Shown here: positions 1 through 5,485 of the stretch, piece after piece
How the letters are laid out: every line of letters begins with the position of its first letter
Position numbering within the stretch: position 1 is the stretch's first letter
From: Zoogloeaceae bacterium
Lineage (GTDB): Bacteria; Pseudomonadota; Gammaproteobacteria; Burkholderiales; Rhodocyclaceae
Direction: 5' to 3'
Assembly: GCA_015657735.1 (NCBI GenBank)
Contig: SSSX01000354.1
Coordinates: 1 to 5,485, forward strand
Length of the DNA: 5,485 bases
Notes under the pieces: model-generated
Databases searched by the model: none
What the model was told of the DNA's origin: nothing
The model's input: only the letters and a program-made list of their open reading frames with translations
Translations under genes and position numbers: made by a program

Positions 1-1
1 C

Positions 2-1254
2 CTCTCGTCGGTGCCGGAGTGGCGCTACACCGCCCTCAGCCCGCTGCCGGTCGACACCCGCGTGGACATCAAGCTGTCGCGCCTCTACAACGACGGCCCG
101 ATCGGCGACTTTCCGGTCAGCGTCAATCCCGACCCCGGCCCCGAGGGGCAGGTCGTACACATGAACCTGCGCACCGCCATCCCCGCCGGCCCGCAGACCC
201 GCGGCCGGCCCGACGTGGCGGGCAGCTATCTGGTGCACGGCCGCGGCCTGCAGGACGTGGGCTGGCGCCTGCTGATCTTTTCCGACCTGCGCCCGGTGCG
301 CGCCCAGGCCCTCGGCCACGGCGCGCTGGCCGCGGTGGCCACCGGCTTCGTGCTGCTGCTCCTGCTGGTGGTGGCCCAGCGCCGCCGCATCGTGCGCCAC
401 AAGCTCGAAGCCAAGGAACTGCTCGAGCAGGCCAACGCCCAGCTCGAAAGCAAGGTCGCCCGCCGCACCCGCGCCCTCACCGACACCAACGCCCGCCTGC
501 GCAAGGAAGTCGCCGAACGTCAGCAGGCCGAGCAGACCCTGCGCGCCGCCCAGGACGAACTGGTGCAGGCCGCCAAGCTCGCGGTGCTCGGCCAGCTCGC
601 CGCCGGCATCACCCACGAACTGGCCCAGCCGCTCGGCGCGATGCGCACGCTGTCCGGCAACGCGGTCGAATTCATGAAGCGCGGCAACCTCGCCACCGTC
701 GAACAGAACCTGTCGATCATCGCCCGCCTGGCCGACCAGATGGGACGCATCATCACCCCGCTCAAGACCTTCGCCCGCAAGTCGCCGGCGATCCCCGCCC
801 CCACCGATCTGGCGCATGCCGTCGGGGCCGCGCTGTTCCTGCTCGACCCGCGCCTCGCCAAGGCCGGCATCACCGTCGACAACCGCCTCGAAGCCGGCGG
901 GCACATCGCCTGGTGCGACCAGAACCGCCTCGAGCAGGTGCTCATCAACCTCATCCGCAACGCCGGCGACGCGATGGCCGACAGCCCCGTCAAGACGCTG
1001 CGGATCGACGCCGAACCGGCCGCCGACGGCGGCCTGGCGCTGACCATCGCCGACACCGGCTGCGGCCTGCCCGAAGGCGGCGCGCTGTTCGAACCCTTTT
1101 TCACCACCAAGCCGGCCGGCGAAGGCCTCGGCCTCGGGCTGGCCATCTCGCGCGACATCGTGCGCGAATTCGGCGGCGAGCTGCACGCCGAGAACCGCCC
1201 CGAAGGCGGCGCCCGCTTCATCCTGACCCTCCCCGCCGCTGCGAAAGAAAGCCC

Positions 1255-1258
<4 letters not shown>
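2..1258 (+). CDS. dctB: C4-dicarboxylate-type sensor histidine kinase DctB, 5'-truncated by window edge
   Basis: Membrane sensor kinase that would autophosphorylate on His and pass the phosphate to the adjacent DctD-like regulator. The frame is open to the left edge, so the true start and first membrane segment are missing; the GTG at 11 is internal. Numbering from that GTG (415 residues): 1-95 end of the periplasmic sensor domain, with the PEWRY motif near its start; 101-123 second transmembrane helix, ending in an Arg-rich stop-transfer; 125-185 charged coiled-coil linker; H-box with phospho-acceptor H202 in THELAQP; N-box N317; G1 box DTGCG 348-352; F-box EPFFTTKP 361-368; G2 box GLGLGLAIS 372-380. 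All catalytic boxes are intact. The stop overlaps the next start as ATGA (1255-1258), implying translational coupling. The family is clear from domain order and H-box style and DctB is the best match, but the ligand (succinate, malate, fumarate or another carboxylate) cannot be read from sequence. Confidence 0.9.
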
Positions 1259-2592
<1,334 letters not shown>

Positions 2593-2629
2593 GGCGCCGC
2601 CGCCATCGCCGGCAGCCCGCCGCGGCGCC
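2593..2629 (+). terminator. possible GC-rich terminator hairpin after dctD
   Basis: Immediately after the dctD stop, GGCGCCGC (2593-2600) is perfectly complementary to GCGGCGCC (2622-2629), giving an 8-bp stem with a 21-nt loop. Two more pairs (GA with TC) are possible after a one-base bulge. There is no T-run after it, so it does not meet the classic intrinsic terminator pattern. It could be a 3'-end-stabilising stem or simply chance in GC-rich DNA. Confidence 0.3.
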
Positions 2630-2671
2630 CTCCCGCCGCACCCCGATCGCCTCCACGCCGCCACAACCGAC

Positions 2672-2732
2672 AGCCGGTTCACGGACGGTGCACGCTTTCC
2701 GCGTCTATACCGCACCGGCTCAAGCGCGGAAA
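2672..2732. repeat. overlapping inverted repeats in convergent intergenic gap
   Basis: Three dyads overlap between the 3' ends of dctD and the araC-type gene: AGCCGGT 2672-2678 with ACCGGCT 2714-2720; TTTCCGCG 2696-2703 with CGCGGAAA 2725-2732; and CGGTGC 2686-2691 with GCACCG 2712-2717, enclosing ACGC 2692-2695 with GCGT 2701-2704. The first and third share bases and exclude each other. No U-tract follows on either strand. The likeliest role is as transcript 3'-end structure for the two convergent genes, but this is weakly supported. Confidence 0.35.
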
Positions 2733-2738
2733 ATCGGA

Positions 2739-3593
2739 TCAGAGATTCTTCCGGAACTCGCTCGGAGAAAGGCCCGTCGCCTTCCTGAAGGCCGTACTGA
2801 AATGACTCGGCGTGGAGAAGCCGATCGCGAGCGCGATCTCCGAAATCGATGCCTTGCCACTGCGCAGCAAGCGCTTCGCCTCCTCCGCGCGCAACTTGAG
2901 GACATACTGATAGGGGGACTCGCCGGTTGCCTGCTTGAAACACCGGCACAAGTGCTTTTCACTGAGGTCCGCCAGGCCCGCCAGCTGGGACAGGCTCACA
3001 TCCTGGCTGATGTTGTCCCTGAGAAAATCCTTCAAGGTCGCGAGCTTTGCCGAGGAAAGGCCATTCGAAGGCAGGGTGGAATGACGGACCGCGAACCGCC
3101 CCCAGAAGTAACTGACAACGGTCAACGAAACCGACTCCGCATAGAGATTGCCTGACGGACAGCCGCTCAGGATCTCCGCCTCGACCCCCCGCATCAAGGC
3201 GCCGACATGTGGGTCCTCGGTGAGGATATGACGCGGCAGGTTCCGCAACTCGAGTCCGCCCCCCGTCAATTTCTCGAGCCGATGGGGATCCAGGTCAAGC
3301 TTGACCGCCCGGATCTCCCCGCCGGTACTCAGATTCTCCAATTCATAGTCGCGATCCAGGTAGATCAGGGCTCCAGGGCGCACCAGAATCTCGAAATCCT
3401 TCGTACCGACGGACCACTTCACCAGGCTCTGCCCAGCCACGGCCAGTGCGAGCGCGGGCACCTCGCTGGCCCCACGCCGGACATAGCGAATTGGCCCCGA
3501 CTCCATCAGCGCGAAGGGCAAGCCTCCCCAGGTAGCGGGAGAATTCAACAGCACGGTCGGAGGACACTGCTCGTCAAAGGACTTTGGCTTCAT
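2739..3593 (-). CDS. AraC-family transcriptional regulator
   Basis: DNA-binding regulator of 284 residues from the preferred start. The C-terminal AraC/XylS domain has two helix-turn-helices: about 200-231 (starting SLSQLAGLADLSEKHLC) and about 249-281 (SISEIALAIGFSTPSHFS, then the family signature FRKATGLSPSEFR). The N-terminal 170 residues form a sensing/dimerisation region of the AraC-binding-like kind, with no recognisable ligand motif. Start: ATG at 3593, or GTG at 3602 adding three residues; an in-frame TAG at 3612-3614 excludes anything longer. No clear Shine-Dalgarno precedes either, so the start is uncertain. It lies 172 bp (from the ATG) downstream of the cupredoxin-like gene on the same strand, convergent with dctD, and probably has its own promoter in that spacer. 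Sampled G+C (about 58-60%) is lower than in dctBD. It plausibly regulates the membrane-protein operon or an upstream cluster outside the window; the effector is unknown. Confidence 0.88.
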   Translation of the reverse strand: MKPKSFDEQCPPTVLLNSPATWGGLPFALMESGPIRYVRRGASEVPALALAVAGQSLVKWSVGTKDFEILVRPGALIYLDRDYELENLSTGGEIRAVKLDLDPHRLEKLTGGGLELRNLPRHILTEDPHVGALMRGVEAEILSGCPSGNLYAESVSLTVVSYFWGRFAVRHSTLPSNGLSSAKLATLKDFLRDNISQDVSLSQLAGLADLSEKHLCRCFKQATGESPYQYVLKLRAEEAKRLLRSGKASISEIALAIGFSTPSHFSTAFRKATGLSPSEFRKNL

Positions 3594-3629
3594 GGCATTC
3601 ACGCTGAGTGTCTAAGGCCGCGAGCGCAG

Positions 3630-3653
3630 ACGGGGATCGGGCCCGATCCCCGT
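3630..3653. repeat. perfect 24-bp palindrome upstream of araC-type gene
   Basis: ACGGGGATCGGG (3630-3641) is followed directly by its exact reverse complement (3642-3653), with no spacer; symmetry ends at the flanking G/G pair. It lies 36 bp upstream of the ATG of the AraC-type gene and about 112 bp after the stop of the cupredoxin-like gene. Possible roles are a regulator operator, a hairpin in the araC leader, or a U-less terminator of the upstream operon. Neither flank has a T-run, which argues against a standard intrinsic terminator. I see no other clear element in the remaining spacer 3654-3765, and no confident -35/-10 pair. Confidence 0.75.
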
Positions 3654-3765
3654 GCACGATCTGCTTCTCCCGCTGCGCCGCCAGCAACCGAACGAAAGCT
3701 TGAGCACGCACCATCATCCACGAAATCCCACCAACCGCAAGAGCCGCCCGTCGACGCGGGACGCG

Positions 3766-4188
3766 CTAGTTGCGCGGCAGCACCTCAAGCGTCGCAAGCT
3801 CAAGGTGGCTACCGGCAGCGGCGTGCATGTGCAAGGGAAAGCGCCCCGTATGCGTCGCCGTGAAGCGGATCTTGGCCTCCCCCTCCTTCGCCACCGGCAC
3901 ACCATCGGAGTAGCCGTGCAGCATCAGCAGGCCGGCCTGATCGGACTTCACATCGATCTCAACTTCATCCCGCTCGCCGACCCGAAAAACAGGACTCGCC
4001 GGCGCCCCGTTCTTCGACGCGACGCGCAATGAAAACGTCTTCAACGGCATTGCCGACGCGGACCCTTGCTCGATCACGGGCGCCCCCTGCGGCAGAACCG
4101 GCTTTGGCCGTGCAACAAGATAGCCGCCGGCCAGCAGCACAAGCGAAAAGCCACCCCACAAGACAGTTCGTACGGAAGAAAACTGCAT
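3766..4188 (-). CDS. membrane-anchored cupredoxin-like extracytoplasmic protein
   Basis: Small protein of 140 residues whose function I do not recognise. Residues 8-26 form one hydrophobic segment after a short Arg-containing start, so it is an N-terminal anchor or uncleaved signal; there is no lipobox Cys. A Pro/Gly/Ser-rich linker (27-50) leads to a beta-rich domain 50-138 ending in FPLHMH (117-122) ... H128 ... LATLEV, the layout of a cupredoxin-like Greek-key domain in which LHGY (90-93) and the HMH loop would come together. H91, H113, H120, H122, H128, M89 and M121 are candidate metal ligands. There is no Cys at all, so it cannot form a classic type 1 blue-copper site. ATG 4188 is preferred over ATG 4209 because GGAGA sits 6 nt upstream of it and the anchor then begins naturally. 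It lies 39 nt after the stop of the polytopic membrane protein, so the two are probably co-transcribed and partners at the membrane. Cupredoxin-like fold: moderately sure; metal binding: inference. Confidence 0.8.
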   Translation of the reverse strand: MQFSSVRTVLWGGFSLVLLAGGYLVARPKPVLPQGAPVIEQGSASAMPLKTFSLRVASKNGAPASPVFRVGERDEVEIDVKSDQAGLLMLHGYSDGVPVAKEGEAKIRFTATHTGRFPLHMHAAAGSHLELATLEVLPRN

Positions 4189-4194
4189 CTCAAG

Positions 4195-4199
4195 TCTCC
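4195..4199 (-). promoter_or_regulatory. ribosome binding site for cupredoxin-like gene
   Basis: On the minus strand GGAGA is followed by a 6-nt spacer and the ATG at 4188. The alternative in-frame ATG at 4209 has no such site, so this decides the start. Confidence 0.7.
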
Positions 4200-4227
4200 A
4201 ACATGACATGGAAAGCCCGTGAGTCGG

Positions 4228-5485
4228 TCAGCCCGTTCCCAGCGGCAACGAAAGGATCCACAGCCCGAGAGCCGTGAGCGCCACCATGAGCAGCAGCATG
4301 GGGATCTGACTCAGCACGGCGCCGCGCCGGGTCGCGTGGCAGCGCAGCGCCTCCCCGTGGGCCAGAAACACGCTTGCGATGTGCCCCGCCAGGATCAGCG
4401 CAACCTGCGAATGCCAGATGAAATTTGCATCGACCAGAAGGATCGGCAGGTCCATGCGCGCGGTCCCGAACACGTCCCAGCCCAGGCCGAGGGGGTCCGA
4501 CAGCAGTTTGATCAGCTGCGGCCCCTGGGCCAGCAACAGCGTGTAGTAGTGGCTCACGTGATAGACGAACGCGATCGGAATCAGCGCGAGCCCGAACACG
4601 CCGCACAGTGCCCTGGTTGTCGGCCGGCTGCGGGCAACGACCTTGCTCAGCCAGATGAAGGCAACGTACACGCCGAGGTAGACCAGCGGCGACAGGACCA
4701 GCATCAGCCATTGCCACAGGTAGTACAGCCTGGCCGCAATCGCATAGGGCTGCCTGCTCGCCGCCGTGACCATCGGCTCCATCCACGGGTAAAGACCCTC
4801 CCAGAACAGCTTGCTCCAGGGCCGCGTCTCATGGGCGCCATCAAACGCCGTCGAGGCCAGCATGAACAGGATGAACAACAGCACGCTGCCATCGACGCGT
4901 CGCCTCTGCCACAGGCCCGACAAGGGCATGCGCAGCCGGAACATCACACCGCCCCCCTGCCCCGGTCGATACGCCAGCGGCGCCAGCAGCCCCACCAAAC
5001 GAAAGAACACCGCAAACAACTCGCCGTGCCGAAACCACGCCGCCTTCCCGAAGAGCCAGGCAAGAAATACGGTCAGCACCGTGTAAAGCGTCAGGACGAC
5101 AGAAAGCGATAGCGGCGACGTATGCCCGAAAAGCTCGATCCAGATGAACACGACGTAGAAAAGCAGCGCCGGGTAGCAGCCCAGTCCGGGCGGGTAGGCA
5201 AGACGCCCGCGCAGCGAGAGGAGTCCGGCACCCTGCAGGCCGTCACAGATCGTCAGCCACGGATTGGCAAACGAGAAGACATCCCCCAGCAGCGCCGTTG
5301 CATAGGTCAGGCCCAGCACAAAGACGATCCAGAACAGAGTCATGTTGATGTTGAGGAAGGGATTGGCCACCCCAAGAAACCCGCTGAGAGACGACAGCAC
5401 CAGAAGCACGGCAGCCGACACGCGCAACAGCCGCACGAGACCTGCAGGCACAGGTCTCCATATCACCCGCCTCGTCCGTCCAGCC
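4228..5485 (-). CDS. polytopic membrane protein, fenitrothion hydrolase (FedA)-like family, 5'-truncated by window edge
   Basis: Integral membrane protein with about nine hydrophobic helices. Numbering from the GTG at 5466 (412 residues), these lie near 15-33, 41-62, 97-114, 119-140, 194-208, 250-275, 286-311, 346-370 and 387-408. The frame stays open to the right edge with no start that fits. As I recall the family, WRPVPAGL (3-10) follows a first N-terminal helix, so the real N-terminus is outside. Recalled family-like motifs: GDVFSFANPW 61-70, RHGELFAVFFRL 146-157, STAFDG 205-210, SDPLGLGWDVFGTA 323-336, IWHSQVALILAGHIASVFLAHG 350-371. Late helices carry H303, H306, H352, H362 and H370, a possible metal or haem site (inference). 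Databases often name this family fenitrothion hydrolase after one Burkholderia organophosphate-degrading protein; most members, including this one, have no demonstrated activity and pesticide hydrolysis should not be assumed. It ends 39 nt before the cupredoxin-like gene, its likely operon partner. Confidence 0.8.
   Translation of the reverse strand, partial: AGRTRRVIWRPVPAGLVRLLRVSAAVLLVLSSLSGFLGVANPFLNINMTLFWIVFVLGLTYATALLGDVFSFANPWLTICDGLQGAGLLSLRGRLAYPPGLGCYPALLFYVVFIWIELFGHTSPLSLSVVLTLYTVLTVFLAWLFGKAAWFRHGELFAVFFRLVGLLAPLAYRPGQGGGVMFRLRMPLSGLWQRRRVDGSVLLFILFMLASTAFDGAHETRPWSKLFWEGLYPWMEPMVTAASRQPYAIAARLYYLWQWLMLVLSPLVYLGVYVAFIWLSKVVARSRPTTRALCGVFGLALIPIAFVYHVSHYYTLLLAQGPQLIKLLSDPLGLGWDVFGTARMDLPILLVDANFIWHSQVALILAGHIASVFLAHGEALRCHATRRGAVLSQIPMLLLMVALTALGLWILSLPLGTG

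Noticed and set aside
19..1254. Upstream in-frame extension of dctD covering the kinase gene
   Set aside because: The translation is Arg/Pro low-complexity with no fold. The receiver domain starts cleanly at the ATG at 1255, which overlaps the kinase stop.
3740..3765. Small hairpin just after the cupredoxin-like stop
   Set aside because: The stem is only about four pairs (CCCG/CGGG) and no T-run follows, so it is not distinguishable from chance in this GC-rich DNA.
3207..3863. 218-residue plus-strand frame
   Set aside because: It is antisense to the AraC-type gene and the end of the cupredoxin-like gene, both of which have family motifs. No domain is visible.
3652..4032. Plus-strand frame starting right after the palindrome
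   Set aside because: Its position next to the palindrome is suggestive, but most of it is antisense to the cupredoxin-like gene and the protein is an Arg-rich shadow with no ribosome binding site.
4219..5112. 297-residue plus-strand frame opposite the membrane protein
   Set aside because: Gln/Arg/His-rich composition is the typical antisense reading of a Leu/Ala/Trp-rich membrane protein.
5243..5461. ATG at 5461 as a possible start near the right edge
   Set aside because: It is in a different frame from the membrane protein and gives a Cys/Arg/Ala-rich 72-residue peptide with no helices. The membrane-protein frame is open past it to the edge.

Overview
The window has very GC-rich DNA with C/G-ending codons, and a DctB/DctD-type two-component pair. 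This points to a high-GC proteobacterium, most plausibly a betaproteobacterium (Rhodocyclales such as Thauera, Azoarcus or Aromatoleum would fit). The taxonomic guess is inference; there is no rRNA or other marker here.

Left part (1-2592, + strand): the 3' two thirds of a membrane-bound sensor histidine kinase of the C4-dicarboxylate type (dctB), cut by the window edge. It overlaps by 4 bases a complete sigma-54-dependent response regulator (dctD). They form one translationally coupled operon: the kinase senses an extracytoplasmic ligand and phosphorylates the regulator. The regulator would then remodel sigma-54 RNA polymerase at -24/-12 promoters, by family precedent those of dicarboxylate or TRAP-type transporters. 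No transporter gene and no convincing -24/-12 promoter lie in the window.

Middle (2593-2738): a convergent intergenic gap holding several GC-rich inverted repeats but no U-tract terminator.

Right part (2739-5485, - strand), read right to left: (a) a polytopic inner-membrane protein, truncated at its N-terminus by the window edge, resembling the poorly characterised family that databases label 'fenitrothion hydrolase' (FedA-like); (b) after a 39-nt gap, a small membrane-anchored, extracytoplasmic, cupredoxin-like protein rich in His but with no Cys; (c) after a 172-bp spacer (from the preferred araC start) containing a perfect 24-bp palindrome, an AraC-family regulator. Genes a and b look like one operon and probably act together in or on the membrane. 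The histidines in both suggest metal (copper?) handling or redox, but this is hypothesis. The AraC protein may control them or genes further upstream outside the window.

Hand-counted sample lines give about 67-75% G+C in the dct pair but about 55-62% in the minus-strand module, so the two halves may have different histories. The least understood and most interesting part is the membrane protein plus cupredoxin-like pair.
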